A stretch of 64,000 nucleotides of DNA from Archaeoglobus neptunius. GTDB lineage: Archaea; Halobacteriota; Archaeoglobi; Archaeoglobales; Archaeoglobaceae. Position 1 is the stretch's first letter, and each line of letters starts with the position of its first letter. The DNA lies in contig NZ_JAEKIW010000001.1 in NCBI RefSeq assembly GCF_016757965.1, positions 124,001 to 188,000 of the forward strand, read 5' to 3'. Position numbers and translations under genes: made by a program. The notes beneath the pieces were generated by a model that was not told the origin of the DNA, did not search any database, and worked only from the letters and a program-made list of their open reading frames with translations. Of this stretch, positions 6,786 through 15,581 are shown piece after piece.

Positions 6786-7485
6786 AGTAGAGGGTTTGAA
6801 TGTTTATTACGGTAAGCTGCAGGTACTGAGAGATGTGTCACTTAGCGTTGGTGAAAAGGAGACCGTTGCTCTGGTTGGATCTAACGGTGCCGGAAAGACA
6901 ACTTTGCTCAATGCGATTGCGGGCTTTATAAAAGCTGAAAGTGGCAGAATAGTCTTTGATGGAACGGAGATGACGAACTTGCCGCCCCATCTGATAAGCA
7001 GAATGGGAATCTCTTTAGTCCCTCAGGAAAGAGAATTGTTTCCAGAGATGACGGTTCTGGAAAATATCGAACTGGGTGCAGCACACATACCCTCAGCGAG
7101 GGATAAGATGGAGGAAAATCTCGAGTTTGTGTTCGAGCTATTTCCCAAACTCAAAGAGAGGATAAACCAGAAGGCAAGAAGTTTGAGCGGTGGGGAGCAG
7201 AGAATGTTAGCGATTGCAAGAGCGTTAATGTCAAATCCAAAGCTCCTAATGCTTGACGAGCCATCTCTGGGATTGCAGCCCTCCCTGGTGCTTGAACTAT
7301 TCTCGGTTCTGGAAACCCTCAACGATAGGGGCTTGGCTGTGCTGATAGTTGAGCAGTACGTGCACAACTGCTTCAGAATTGCCAAAAGAGGATACGTGCT
7401 CGAAAACGGGGAGATAGCCATTCAGGGATACTGCACTGATCTTATCGAAAAACCCGAAATCAGAAAAGCTTATTTGGGTGTTTGA
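6769..7485 (+). CDS. LivF-like ABC transporter ATPase
   Basis: ATG 6769 overlaps the end of livG by 17 bases; an in-frame GTG lies at 6760. Canonical ABC motifs are present: GSNGAGKTT, SLSGGEQRMLAIARAL, LLMLDEPSLGL, and the LivF-type ending VEQYVHNCFRIAKRGYVLENGEIAIQG. It would pair with LivG as the second nucleotide-binding subunit. No membrane subunits are encoded beside it; the next gene is a hydrolase. Confident family call; substrate unknown. Confidence 0.85.
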   Translation: MKVLLEVEGLNVYYGKLQVLRDVSLSVGEKETVALVGSNGAGKTTLLNAIAGFIKAESGRIVFDGTEMTNLPPHLISRMGISLVPQERELFPEMTVLENIELGAAHIPSARDKMEENLEFVFELFPKLKERINQKARSLSGGEQRMLAIARALMSNPKLLMLDEPSLGLQPSLVLELFSVLETLNDRGLAVLIVEQYVHNCFRIAKRGYVLENGEIAIQGYCTDLIEKPEIRKAYLGV

Positions 7486-7494
7486 ATTCTACAC

Positions 7495-8310
7495 ATGATA
7501 ATGGAGCTTAAAGAAAATTATTTTTATTCCGATGGCTGGAGAATTAGATACGTCGATGTTGGAAACGGTGAGCCCGTAGTACTGATTCACGGACTTGGCG
7601 AGTGTATCGAAAGCTGGAAATTTCAAATCCCTGAATTATCGAAGTATTTCAGAGTTGTAGCTCTCGATCTGAGAGGTTTTGGAAAGTCGGAAATTCCAGA
7701 TGGGATAGGCGGTATTGATGATTTCGTAATGGATGTGAAAAATCTGATAGACCATTTAGATCTCAAAAAAGCCAATCTAATAGGATTCTCAATGGGCGGA
7801 GTTATATGCTTAGCCCTTTACGAAAAATATCCTGAATACGTAAAATCAATGGTTCTTGCAGATACAATCTCCCATCTCCCACCAACTCTGCTTAAAAAAA
7901 CACTGGAAACAAGGCTGAAAATTTTAAACGAGTCCGGGATGGAAAAAATATCGGAGTACATTGCGGATATTTCGTTCCACTCTAACAACCCGGAGCTTGT
8001 AGAGTTTTTCAAAGATATGATAAGGAAGAACGACAGAGAGTACTACACGAAGGTCACGGTGGCATTCTTGAATTCCGATTACAGACATGTTCTGCCGAAA
8101 ATAGATGTCCCGACACTGGTTTTGGTTGGAGAATACGACGTTACCACTCCTCCCAGACTGACCGAATACCTCGTAAACAAAATACCGAAGTCAACGCTGC
8201 GAATAATCGACAATTCAGCACATCTAACAAAAATGGAGAACCCGGAGGAATTCAACAGATACGTAATTGATTTCTTGCAGAACTTAAAGGTGGTGACCTC
8301 AGTCAAATAA
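7495..8310 (+). CDS. alpha/beta hydrolase
   Basis: Typical alpha/beta hydrolase of 271 residues: HGLGE oxyanion loop near residue 32, nucleophile Ser99 in GFSMGG, acid in LVGEYDVTTP, catalytic His in DNSAHLTKMENPEEF. It resembles the esterase, dienelactone hydrolase and BphD-like subgroup, so a ring-cleavage or ester substrate is plausible. It starts 9 bases after livF on the same strand, so it is probably co-transcribed with the transporter and may process the imported compound. It converges with the regulator gene, overlapping it by 12 bases at the 3' ends. Confidence 0.8.
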   Translation: MIMELKENYFYSDGWRIRYVDVGNGEPVVLIHGLGECIESWKFQIPELSKYFRVVALDLRGFGKSEIPDGIGGIDDFVMDVKNLIDHLDLKKANLIGFSMGGVICLALYEKYPEYVKSMVLADTISHLPPTLLKKTLETRLKILNESGMEKISEYIADISFHSNNPELVEFFKDMIRKNDREYYTKVTVAFLNSDYRHVLPKIDVPTLVLVGEYDVTTPPRLTEYLVNKIPKSTLRIIDNSAHLTKMENPEEFNRYVIDFLQNLKVVTSVK

Positions 8311-9015
8311 GTCTTCTTTCAACTTTGTCGAGATCAATTTCTCTATCACAGGCATTATTCTTCTCTCCGCTCTCCTTATGTTCTTCGACACTCCAGCTCT
8401 CGAAATTCTGTAGATCTCAGAAAGGTCTTTAATACTCGCTTTCCTTGGATCGTCGTAGAATCCGAGCTTTATTGCTCCTCTCAGCGTTAATTTTTCTGTG
8501 AGTGTCATATTCTCTACTGAATTCAGCAACTCAACCAGAACCGGGAGGTTTTCTATGACCTTTGAAAACTCCTCCAGAGTCAGCCTGTGATGTTTTCTGA
8601 TCTTAAAGTCATTTGTCTTTTCGAGTTCGTAAAGGGCATTGTCCCTTTCGGACTTCTTATCAAAACCAACTCTCCATACCTCTCTTCCGTTTTTGACTGT
8701 GAATGGCCCCACGATGTAGCCGTGGTTTCTTTTAATTATATCCATAGCGTTGGTGTGTTCTACTGTCGTTGTAAGAAGGGCCAGACTGCCTTCGCGGGAA
8801 AGGAGTTCGATATTCAGTATTTTAGGTTTAGTTCCGAGGGACTCAAGACAATTCTGAAGCTCTTCCGGGTCTGGGGCAGACATGTAAAACCTCGTTGATA
8901 AGGCTCTCTCGTTTTGGAAGTCAAAGTACGTTAGCAGATAGCTGACATCGAAGTCTTCTGAGGTATCTATGAACGGGCAGTCGGACTGTCTCATGTCGAG
9001 TGCCAAAATATACAT
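8299..9015 (-). CDS. bat-type helix-turn-helix transcriptional regulator
   Basis: 238 residues. The C-terminal 60 form the HTH common in haloarchaeal and Archaeoglobales Bat-type regulators (LTLRGAIKLGFYDDPRKASIKDLSEIYRISRAGVSKNIRRAERRIM). The N-terminal part (FYMSAPDPEELQNCLESL, VEHTNAMDIIKRNHGYIVGPFTVKNGREVWRVGF) resembles the sensory domain that precedes it in this group. It lies between the transport/hydrolase genes and the beta-oxidation operon, so it may control either. It is divergent from the small membrane protein gene at 9153, sharing an AT-rich region. Confidence 0.75.
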   Translation of the reverse strand: MYILALDMRQSDCPFIDTSEDFDVSYLLTYFDFQNERALSTRFYMSAPDPEELQNCLESLGTKPKILNIELLSREGSLALLTTTVEHTNAMDIIKRNHGYIVGPFTVKNGREVWRVGFDKKSERDNALYELEKTNDFKIRKHHRLTLEEFSKVIENLPVLVELLNSVENMTLTEKLTLRGAIKLGFYDDPRKASIKDLSEIYRISRAGVSKNIRRAERRIMPVIEKLISTKLKEDLFD

Positions 9016-9109
9016 GATTAAATTTTGATTATGTTTTTAAAAAAATTATGGTTAAGTGCCATGATAATGATGGTAATTATAAGATTTTACCTTATCTATA
9101 GGAAAAAAA

Positions 9110-9117
9110 TTTAAATA
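9110..9117 (+). promoter_or_regulatory. TATA box of the 31-residue membrane protein gene
   Basis: TTTAAATA preceded by a purine-rich BRE-like AAAAAAA lies about 40 bases before ATG 9153. That leaves room for a short leader carrying the very strong GGGGAGGGGG ribosome binding site. Confidence 0.55.
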
Positions 9118-9152
9118 CATTGCGTGCGTAGTAATAGTAAGGGGAGGGGGTT

Positions 9153-9248
9153 ATGATGGAGGCAAAACCGGTAATTGATCTGAGAGACATTCTGTTTCTG
9201 TCTGCCGGAGCTCTGGTTCTACTAATATTACAGTTGCATTTCGGATAA
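9153..9248 (+). CDS. 31-residue single-pass membrane protein
   Basis: This reading frame is short but well supported: a TATA box at 9110, a purine-rich Shine-Dalgarno region (9141-9150) just before two in-frame ATGs (9153, 9156), and one predicted membrane helix (residues about 12-28: DILFLSAGALVLLILQLHF) after a short charged head. It stands alone between the regulator and etfA, with both neighbours on the other strand. I do not recognise it. It could be a small accessory subunit of a membrane complex or a regulatory micropeptide. Confidence 0.6.
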   Translation: MMEAKPVIDLRDILFLSAGALVLLILQLHFG

Positions 9249-9260
9249 AAAAGTAAAAAA

Positions 9261-10214
9261 TTAACCTTTAAGCTCTTTTAACTTATCAATAAGCTCAGGA
9301 ACAACATCGAAAAGGTCAGCCACAACACCGTAGTGTGCCACACCGAATATAGGCGCCTCTGGGTCTTTGTTTATCGCAATTATGAGCTCGCTGTCCTTCA
9401 TTCCCATAACATGCTGGAAAGCTCCGCTGATGCCGAGAGCGAGGTAGAGCTTTGGCTTAACGACCTTACCCGATATACCAACCTGTCTGTCCTTTGGCAA
9501 CCATCCGTTGTCTATTACCGGCCTGCTTCCTGCAACAACACCACCAAGCAACTCTGCTAGCTCCTCAGCCAGCTCGATGTTTGATGCGTCTTCAATCCCC
9601 CTTCCGACCGAAACGATGATGTCTGCCTGGGTGATGTCAACCTCTCCGACTTCAGGCTCAATGTAGCTGATGAATTTCCTCTTTGATTCCCTGGACGGCT
9701 TAATTCCTGCATCTACGATCTCTCCTCCAACTTCCGATCCTTCCTTGAAAATGCCCTGTCTGATTGTCAGAACACATGGTGTCGATTTCAGTTTCAGGTC
9801 TACCATCAGCTTCCCCTGCATGAGATATCTGGAGACTTTCACGCCATCGCTGGTATCAACTGCAACAACATCGGTAGCAAGGGGAGCGTTCAGCTTTGCA
9901 GCAAGGTAGGGGGCAAACTCACTTCCCTGAGATGTGTTACCCACCAGAATCAGATCGGGGTTTTCCTTCTCAACAAGCTGCAGCAGCACATCGACGTAAA
10001 GGTCAGGGGTGTAGTTCTCGAGAGCATCATCCTCGACCTTCCACACTCTGTCGGCATATTTGACAAGCTCCTCTGCATACTTTCCAACGTCCTTCCCGAT
10101 AACCACTGCCTCTGCTGTTCCGTCCCCCTTTATCTGGTTCGCCAGATTTAGGATTTCTATGCTCAGCGGGTTGAGCTCGTCAAACCTGTATTCAGCAATG
10201 CAGAACACCTTCAT
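9261..10214 (-). CDS. etfA: electron transfer flavoprotein, alpha subunit
   Basis: 317 residues with the C-terminal FAD-binding domain signature (VVAGSRPVIDNGWLPKDRQVGISGKVVKPKLYLALGISGAFQHVMGM, AINKDPEAPIFGVAHYGVVADLFDVVPEL). It forms a heterodimer with EtfB and carries electrons from acyl-CoA dehydrogenases towards the quinone pool. The start overlaps the etfB stop (TAATG), so the two are translationally coupled. It is the last gene of the leftward beta-oxidation operon. Confidence 0.93.
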   Translation of the reverse strand: MKVFCIAEYRFDELNPLSIEILNLANQIKGDGTAEAVVIGKDVGKYAEELVKYADRVWKVEDDALENYTPDLYVDVLLQLVEKENPDLILVGNTSQGSEFAPYLAAKLNAPLATDVVAVDTSDGVKVSRYLMQGKLMVDLKLKSTPCVLTIRQGIFKEGSEVGGEIVDAGIKPSRESKRKFISYIEPEVGEVDITQADIIVSVGRGIEDASNIELAEELAELLGGVVAGSRPVIDNGWLPKDRQVGISGKVVKPKLYLALGISGAFQHVMGMKDSELIIAINKDPEAPIFGVAHYGVVADLFDVVPELIDKLKELKG

Positions 10215-10957
10215 TATATCAACCCCCTCTCTTTGAATATTGCTATAAGCTTCTCAGCTATCTCTGAAGCATCCCCCTCAATCATTTCGGCCTTCTTGAC
10301 AGGCGGGAGATACATTTTCTCGATCTCAAGCGTTGAGATCGTTGGAGAAACGTTGACTTCCTTCATCTCTTTGGATTTTGCTCTTTTTATACCCATGATT
10401 GACACGTATCTCGGCTCGTTGATACCACTCTGTATCGTCAGAACACATGGGGTTGGCAGCTCTACCTCCTCGAGATATCCTCCCTCAAGCTCCCTCTTTG
10501 CGATAACCTTTCCGTCCTCCACCTTCATCTCAGCAACTGCTGTGGCAACAGGCAGATCGAGCATTGCTGCCAGCAAAACGCCAACCTGAGCATTGTTCAG
10601 GTCCTGGCTCATCAGACCTGCCATTATAATATCAAACTCCTCATCCTTGAGCGCCTCTTTTATAACCTCCGCAGTCTGATATGCGTCAAAGCTCGTATCT
10701 ACCGGTATTTTTATTGCCCTGTCCGCACCCATTGCGAGGCATTTTCTGAGGGTATCATCGCAGCTTGTACCCACACCCACGACAACAACTTCACCATCTC
10801 TTTCCTCTTTGATTCTGATGGCCTCTTCAACGGCATACCTGTCCCAGTCGTTTATATCGTAGACTAGACCACTCTGGCTAACGCTTTTTCCGTCACTCGC
10901 CACACTTATCTCTGACTCCGGATCGGGAGCATGTTTCGCAAGCACGATTATTTTCAT
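10214..10957 (-). CDS. etfB: electron transfer flavoprotein, beta subunit
   Basis: 247 residues with the EtfB pattern: MKIIVLAKHAPDPE, VYDINDWDRYAVEEAIRIKEE, VGTSCDDTLRKCLAMGADRAIKI, VGVLLAAMLDLPVATAV, TPCVLTIQSGINEPRYVSIMGIKRAKSKEM. It partners EtfA. A strong AGGAGGTGG precedes the ATG. It lies 75 bases downstream of the fused dehydrogenase/hydratase gene and is probably in the same transcript. Confidence 0.93.
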   Translation of the reverse strand: MKIIVLAKHAPDPESEISVASDGKSVSQSGLVYDINDWDRYAVEEAIRIKEERDGEVVVVGVGTSCDDTLRKCLAMGADRAIKIPVDTSFDAYQTAEVIKEALKDEEFDIIMAGLMSQDLNNAQVGVLLAAMLDLPVATAVAEMKVEDGKVIAKRELEGGYLEEVELPTPCVLTIQSGINEPRYVSIMGIKRAKSKEMKEVNVSPTISTLEIEKMYLPPVKKAEMIEGDASEIAEKLIAIFKERGLI

Positions 10958-11032
10958 TTAACCACCTCCTCTCACCATGATCTTGACCTGAATAAAAAAT
11001 TTCCCATTTTTAAAAATTTGAAGAAGAAATTT

Positions 11033-13009
11033 TTACTTTCCTTTGAATTCCGGCTTTCTCCTCTGGAAGAAGGCTGAAACTCCTTCCATCACATCCTGAG
11101 TTGAGGTTGCAACGGCAAAGAATCCCGCCTCGATTGCCTGTCCAAGTTCTGCTGGAAGTTCGTAGCCGAAGTTAATCGCGTATTTCGCCGCCCTCAGACT
11201 TACTGGCGGTCCAGCAGCGAGCTCCTTGGCCAGAGCCATCACTTCTTCCTCGAACTTATCCGGATCCACGGCTTTGTTGACCAGACCGATTCTTTCCGCT
11301 TCATCGGCATCAACCCTTCTGCCGAGCATTATCATTTCCTTGGCTTTAGTAAGGCCAACGAGCTTCGGCAATCTCTGAGTTCCACCCCAGCCCGGTATAA
11401 GTGCAAGAGTAATCTCTGTCAGACCAATCTTGCCGCCCCTCTTCATTATTCTGAAGTCGCATGCCAGAGCGAGTTCACAACCTCCTCCAAAGGCATATCC
11501 ATTTATGGCAGCAATAACAGGCTTGGGGAACCTCTCAATCTGTGTGAACACCCACTGCCCCTTCGCAGCGATCATCATTGCGTTGGCTGGAGCCAGTGCA
11601 GACGGATCCTGCATTGCAGTCTGAAGGTCGAATCCGGCCGAGAATGCCTTGTCTCCCGCTCCCGTGATAACAACAACTCTCACCTCATCGTCCTTCTCAA
11701 GCAGTCTCAATGCTTCGAAGATTTCATCCAGCGTTTCGAGAGACAGGGCATTGAGCCTCTGCGGGCGGTTTATTATGAGTTTTGCAATTTTGTTCTCGAC
11801 ATCCTTCTCGATTTCGATGTTCTTGAAGGTTACCTCTCCTCCCTTGTAGTTATAAAAGCCCTCGCCACTCTTTACTCCGAGCTTACCATCGCTGACCATT
11901 TTCTTCAGGTACTCGGATGGCTTCAGAATTTCGAATCCCTTCTCCTTGTAGAGTTCCTCTTCCTTCGCCAGTATCACGTCAAGGCCGATCTCATCTCCAA
12001 GCTCACACGGCCCCTTTGGCATGTTTGTTCCAAGTTTCATTGCTGTGTCAATGTCCTTTGGCTCTGCAACGCCCATCGCAATTAAATCTGCTGCAATGTT
12101 TACCATGGGTGCTATCAGTCTGACAGCATCGTACTTTCCGGCAAGTTCCTGCGGGATCTTTGGCCTGCCCGCGCTCCAGTCGTAGAATCCTTTTCCAGAC
12201 TTCATTCCAAGCTCCTTTGCCTCAAATTTCTCAGCGAGAAGCTTTGATGGCGGGACTATATCCCACTGCTGCCCTGCATGGTATAGGATGTCCAAACCAA
12301 CGAAGTCTGAAAGCTCAATCGGTCCCATCGGGAAGCTGTACTTGTACATCATTGTTGCATCAATCTCCTCCTTGGTTGCCACTCCCTTCTCGACGTCGTC
12401 AATTGCCAGGACGAGGTATGGCACGAGTATTCTGTTAACAATGAACCCTGCAACGTCCTTCTTAACAACAACCGGTACCTTTCCAATGCTTTTTACGAAC
12501 TCGACACCGAACTTTATCGTCTCGTCACTGGTATTCTCACCCTTGATAACCTCGACAAGGGCCATCACGGGTGGCGGGTTGAAGAAGTGAAGACCGAGGA
12601 ACTTCTCGGGTCTGTCGGTGGAGTTTCCAAGTTCTGTGATGCTCAAACCAGACGTGTTGCTGGCAAACACGCATTCAGGCTTGGCATACTTTTGAACTTC
12701 TGCAAAGACCTGCTTTTTAAGATCCATTATTTCTGGGACAGCTTCGATAACAAGATCGACATCCTTAACCGCTTCTTCCATGTCAAGGGTAAAATGTATT
12801 CTTTCAAGGATTTCCTTTGCTTTTTCTTCCTTTATTTTCCCCTTTGAAACAGCCCTCTGGAGATTCTTCTCAATCACCGCTTTTCCTCTGTCCAAAAACT
12901 CCTGCTTTATATCTCTAACCCAAACTTCGTAGCCAGCGGTAGCACATACCTGTGCTATACCGCTTCCCATAGCTCCTGCACCAAGAATACAGATTTTCTT
13001 TACCTCCAT
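11033..13009 (-). CDS. fused 3-hydroxyacyl-CoA dehydrogenase / enoyl-CoA hydratase
   Basis: Residues 1 to about 390 are an L-3-hydroxyacyl-CoA dehydrogenase: NAD Rossmann loop ILGAGAMGSGIAQ, SNTSGLSITEL, LHFFNPPPVMALVEVI with the catalytic His, and two C-terminal six-helix domains (KSGKGFYDW, KSGEGFYNY). Residues about 395-658 are a crotonase-fold hydratase (NGYAFGGGCELALACDF, GLTEITLALIPGWGGTQRLP with two Glu). It covers two consecutive steps of beta-oxidation. The order (dehydrogenase first) is the archaeal arrangement, opposite to bacterial FadB. Strong AGGTGGTGG before the ATG. Confidence 0.93.
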   Translation of the reverse strand: MEVKKICILGAGAMGSGIAQVCATAGYEVWVRDIKQEFLDRGKAVIEKNLQRAVSKGKIKEEKAKEILERIHFTLDMEEAVKDVDLVIEAVPEIMDLKKQVFAEVQKYAKPECVFASNTSGLSITELGNSTDRPEKFLGLHFFNPPPVMALVEVIKGENTSDETIKFGVEFVKSIGKVPVVVKKDVAGFIVNRILVPYLVLAIDDVEKGVATKEEIDATMMYKYSFPMGPIELSDFVGLDILYHAGQQWDIVPPSKLLAEKFEAKELGMKSGKGFYDWSAGRPKIPQELAGKYDAVRLIAPMVNIAADLIAMGVAEPKDIDTAMKLGTNMPKGPCELGDEIGLDVILAKEEELYKEKGFEILKPSEYLKKMVSDGKLGVKSGEGFYNYKGGEVTFKNIEIEKDVENKIAKLIINRPQRLNALSLETLDEIFEALRLLEKDDEVRVVVITGAGDKAFSAGFDLQTAMQDPSALAPANAMMIAAKGQWVFTQIERFPKPVIAAINGYAFGGGCELALACDFRIMKRGGKIGLTEITLALIPGWGGTQRLPKLVGLTKAKEMIMLGRRVDADEAERIGLVNKAVDPDKFEEEVMALAKELAAGPPVSLRAAKYAINFGYELPAELGQAIEAGFFAVATSTQDVMEGVSAFFQRRKPEFKGK

Positions 13010-13018
13010 ACCACCACC

Positions 13019-13516
13019 TCACAGAGGAACGAGCTCATACATCAGATAACCTTCCTTCCTTCTGCTAACCTGAACCTTAACCCTCTGTCCCGGCTTAACC
13101 TGCTGTGGATCGCCATTATACCAGGCAAGAATTCTGGGCCCATCATCAAGCTTTGCAATTGCTACCGGATAGGGGTCGTACATGCCAAATGATGGCGGTT
13201 TTACAAACACCACGGTCATTGTTTCCAGAGTGCCCTCATTCTTTAGCTCAATCCACTCGATATCTGAATCCATGCAGCTTGGGCAATCCTTCTGGGGTGG
13301 GAAGAAGAGCCTCCCGCATTTTTTACACTTGGTACCCATGAGCTTCCCCTCTTTAAGGCCCTCGTAGAACGGCTTGATGTTTTCAATAGATATGAAGTAT
13401 CTGAGCCTGAGTTCTCTCATGTCGACCCATTGTAACGCTCCGCTTTTCTCGTCGACAATTACTGGAAAGCCTAATTCTTCCATATTCTTCATAACCTGCT
13501 CTTTCATTTTGTCCAT
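13019..13516 (-). CDS. DUF35 zinc-ribbon/OB-fold acyl-CoA-associated protein
   Basis: A rubredoxin-like zinc ribbon (CKKCGRLFFPPQKDCPSC) is followed by an OB fold (GTLETMTVVFVKPP, VAIAKLDDGPRILAWYNG, VKPGQRVKVQV). Such proteins form complexes with archaeal thiolases and pass intermediates, as in the acetoacetyl-CoA thiolase/HMG-CoA synthase complex. It follows a thiolase gene directly, so it should be that enzyme's partner. ATG 13516 is preferred because AGGTGAT sits 6 bases before it; a GTG at 13525 overlapping the thiolase stop is the alternative. Confidence 0.88.
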   Translation of the reverse strand: MDKMKEQVMKNMEELGFPVIVDEKSGALQWVDMRELRLRYFISIENIKPFYEGLKEGKLMGTKCKKCGRLFFPPQKDCPSCMDSDIEWIELKNEGTLETMTVVFVKPPSFGMYDPYPVAIAKLDDGPRILAWYNGDPQQVKPGQRVKVQVSRRKEGYLMYELVPL

Positions 13517-13521
13517 TCCAA

Positions 13522-14709
13522 TCACCTCTTTTCAAGCCCGTAAACCGTTACATAGCTGTAGTGACCTGTACCGCCAACATTGTGGGCAAGCCATCTTCCT
13601 TTGGTGATGTCTGCCTGCCTCCCGGGTTCTGCCTTCTGCAGGAGCTGTTTGTAAGCCTCCACAGCCTGACTTACGCCAGTGGCTCCGATCGGGTGTCCCT
13701 TTGACTTTAGCCCTCCATCAACATTCACGGGAATCTTTCCGCCAATGTATGTCTGCTCATCTCTGATAAGTTTGTATCCCTCTCCCCTCTTGCAAAATCT
13801 GAGGTCTTCGTAAGCAATGATCTCGGGGGCTGTAAAGCAATCGTGGACGTTTGCCCCGTCGAGATACTTAACCGGGTCGTCCAGATCTATTCCGGCCATT
13901 CTGTATGCCTGTTCAGCAGCGTATCTTGCTGATGCTAGAGAAGTAAACTCTTCTCTCCTGCTCAGATTTGCTGTACCCGTACCAACCCCCTGTCCGAGAA
14001 TCCAGACCTTCTCATCAATTCCAAGCTCCTTCACTTTCTCCTCACTTGCAAGGATAACGCATGCAGAACCGTCTGTGATTGGTGAACAATCGAAGAGCTT
14101 AAAAGGCCATGCGACATACGGGCTCTTCAGGACTGTCTCCACATCTATTTCTCTCTGGAACTGGGCATAGGGGTTCTTAGCTCCGTAGTAGTGGTTCTTT
14201 ACAGCAACCTTTGCATAGTCTTCTTCAGTTGCTCCGTACTTCATCATGTACGCAGTTCCGTGCAGGGCATAGTATGCTGGAAATGTAAGGCCGAAATTCT
14301 CGAACTCCCAGAAGTAGCTTCCGAATCTGCCAATCAACTCGATTACGTTTGGATTCGGCGATTCTTGCATTTTCTCAACGCCCAGAACGAGCGCAATATC
14401 TGCCATTCCTGACTTTATAGCAGTGTACCCAATCCTCACTGCGGCGCTACCGCTTGCACATGCTGCCTCAACCCTCATTGAGCCTTTGGGAGCAAGATCA
14501 GCGTACTCAGCAATTAAAGCCGGAACAGCAGCTTCACTGCTCCACATTCCAGCATTACTCACGACGAAGAAGTCTATGTCTTTTGGTTCTAGATTTGCAG
14601 TCTCAAATGCTGGTTTCATAGACTCCCAGCAGAGTTCAGCTATGTTCACGTCCTTTCTGGTCCCAAACTTTGAATGTCCTATACCTATAACAGCTACGTT
14701 TTCCGACAT
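13522..14709 (-). CDS. SCP-x/archaeal-type thiolase (acyl-CoA acetyltransferase)
   Basis: Thiolase of the SCP-x class: nucleophile Cys in VEAACASGSAAVR, NVHDCFTAPEI with the catalytic His, GGLKSKGHPIGATG near the C-terminus. It cleaves 3-ketoacyl-CoA to acetyl-CoA in beta-oxidation, or works in reverse. ATG 14709 is used instead of the TTG one codon earlier. It is the first gene of a leftward operon whose other products finish the cycle and accept the electrons. No acyl-CoA dehydrogenase or ligase is seen in the window. Confidence 0.9.
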   Translation of the reverse strand: MSENVAVIGIGHSKFGTRKDVNIAELCWESMKPAFETANLEPKDIDFFVVSNAGMWSSEAAVPALIAEYADLAPKGSMRVEAACASGSAAVRIGYTAIKSGMADIALVLGVEKMQESPNPNVIELIGRFGSYFWEFENFGLTFPAYYALHGTAYMMKYGATEEDYAKVAVKNHYYGAKNPYAQFQREIDVETVLKSPYVAWPFKLFDCSPITDGSACVILASEEKVKELGIDEKVWILGQGVGTGTANLSRREEFTSLASARYAAEQAYRMAGIDLDDPVKYLDGANVHDCFTAPEIIAYEDLRFCKRGEGYKLIRDEQTYIGGKIPVNVDGGLKSKGHPIGATGVSQAVEAYKQLLQKAEPGRQADITKGRWLAHNVGGTGHYSYVTVYGLEKR

Positions 14710-14828
14710 CAAATTGCCCTTATTAACCCAACATATAAGCCTTTCTTCCTTTTATTCGCTTCTGGGCCTATATATCAAAAATTTTAAATTCTTGAGGGAA
14801 TCAAAAACGATAAAAAATTCAGAAACAG

Positions 14829-14837
14829 TTTATATAA
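14829..14837 (+). promoter_or_regulatory. TATA box before the UPF0212 gene
   Basis: TTTATATAA is centred 26 bases before ATG 14859, so the transcript probably starts at or next to the start codon (leaderless). The intergenic region 14710-14858 also serves the divergent thiolase operon. Confidence 0.6.
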
Positions 14838-14858
14838 CACCTCCCCAACTTTATTCGG

Positions 14859-15200
14859 ATGCCAGACTACCTTGTGATTCTCCAGGCAGCGTGGATAGTG
14901 AAGAAGGCTAGAAGCTTGGAAGATGCAATGAACATAGCTGTGGCTGAAGCCGGGAAGAGACTCAATCCGGATCTCGATTTCGTTAAAATTGATGTCGGAG
15001 ATACTGCCTGTCCGAAATGCGATAGTCCGCTTAAATCTGTGTTCATGGTCGCAGGAATGGCTCTTGTCGGATTAATCCTTGAAATGAAGGTTTTCAATGC
15101 AAAAAGCGCTGAGCATGCCGCAAAAATATCTAAATACGAGATAGGAAAACGTATGCCCCGTATACCGCTGGAGGTACTTGAGGTTGTTGAGCTCGATTGA
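14859..15200 (+). CDS. UPF0212 / DUF555 family protein
   Basis: 113 residues matching the archaeal UPF0212 family from the first codon (MPDYLVILQAAWIVKKARSLEDAMNIAVAEAGKRLNP). A CxxC pair (ACPKCDSPL, near residue 50) could bind metal, and a hydrophobic segment follows (SVFMVAGMALVGLILEMKVF). The family is conserved in Euryarchaeota but has no known function. Separate promoter, no obvious partner. Confidence 0.85.
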   Translation: MPDYLVILQAAWIVKKARSLEDAMNIAVAEAGKRLNPDLDFVKIDVGDTACPKCDSPLKSVFMVAGMALVGLILEMKVFNAKSAEHAAKISKYEIGKRMPRIPLEVLEVVELD

Positions 15201-15266
15201 CTGTGTGTGTAGGGAGTTAATCTCTTGTTAACATAATTTTTATATACGTTAGTGACTACCATAATC

Positions 15267-15566
15267 ATGGTGTTCAGAAAGTTGAAGAGTGAGGCGGAAA
15301 TAGTGTACAGGCATCTGCTGGTGCTCAAGACTGTGATGGAGAAACAGCCGGTCGGGATATTTAAGCTGTCAGATATTTTGAATATGCCCAAACACAGGGT
15401 TAGGTATTCCCTGCGTGTTCTTGAGCAATCTGGCATTATTGTCCCGACCCAGTACGGAGCAATGATCAGGGACGAAGGCTACGACAAAATCGAAGAGATG
15501 AAAAACGATATTCAGGAAATAAAAAATTTGTTGGTCGATATAGAGGACCTTTTGAACAAACTTTAA
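15267..15566 (+). CDS. small winged-helix DNA-binding protein
   Basis: ATG 15267 lies 26 bases after a TATA box (TTTATATAC, 15238-15247), so the message is probably leaderless. This argues against the upstream GTG 15252. The 99-residue product has a winged helix (HLLVLKTVMEKQPVGIFKLSDILNMPKHRVRYSLRVLEQSGIIVPT) and a C-terminal coiled coil (YDKIEEMKNDIQEIKNLLVDIEDLLNKL), suiting a dimeric transcriptional regulator. Target unknown. Confidence 0.7.
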   Translation: MVFRKLKSEAEIVYRHLLVLKTVMEKQPVGIFKLSDILNMPKHRVRYSLRVLEQSGIIVPTQYGAMIRDEGYDKIEEMKNDIQEIKNLLVDIEDLLNKL

Positions 15567-15581
15567 ATTTTTTTAATATTT

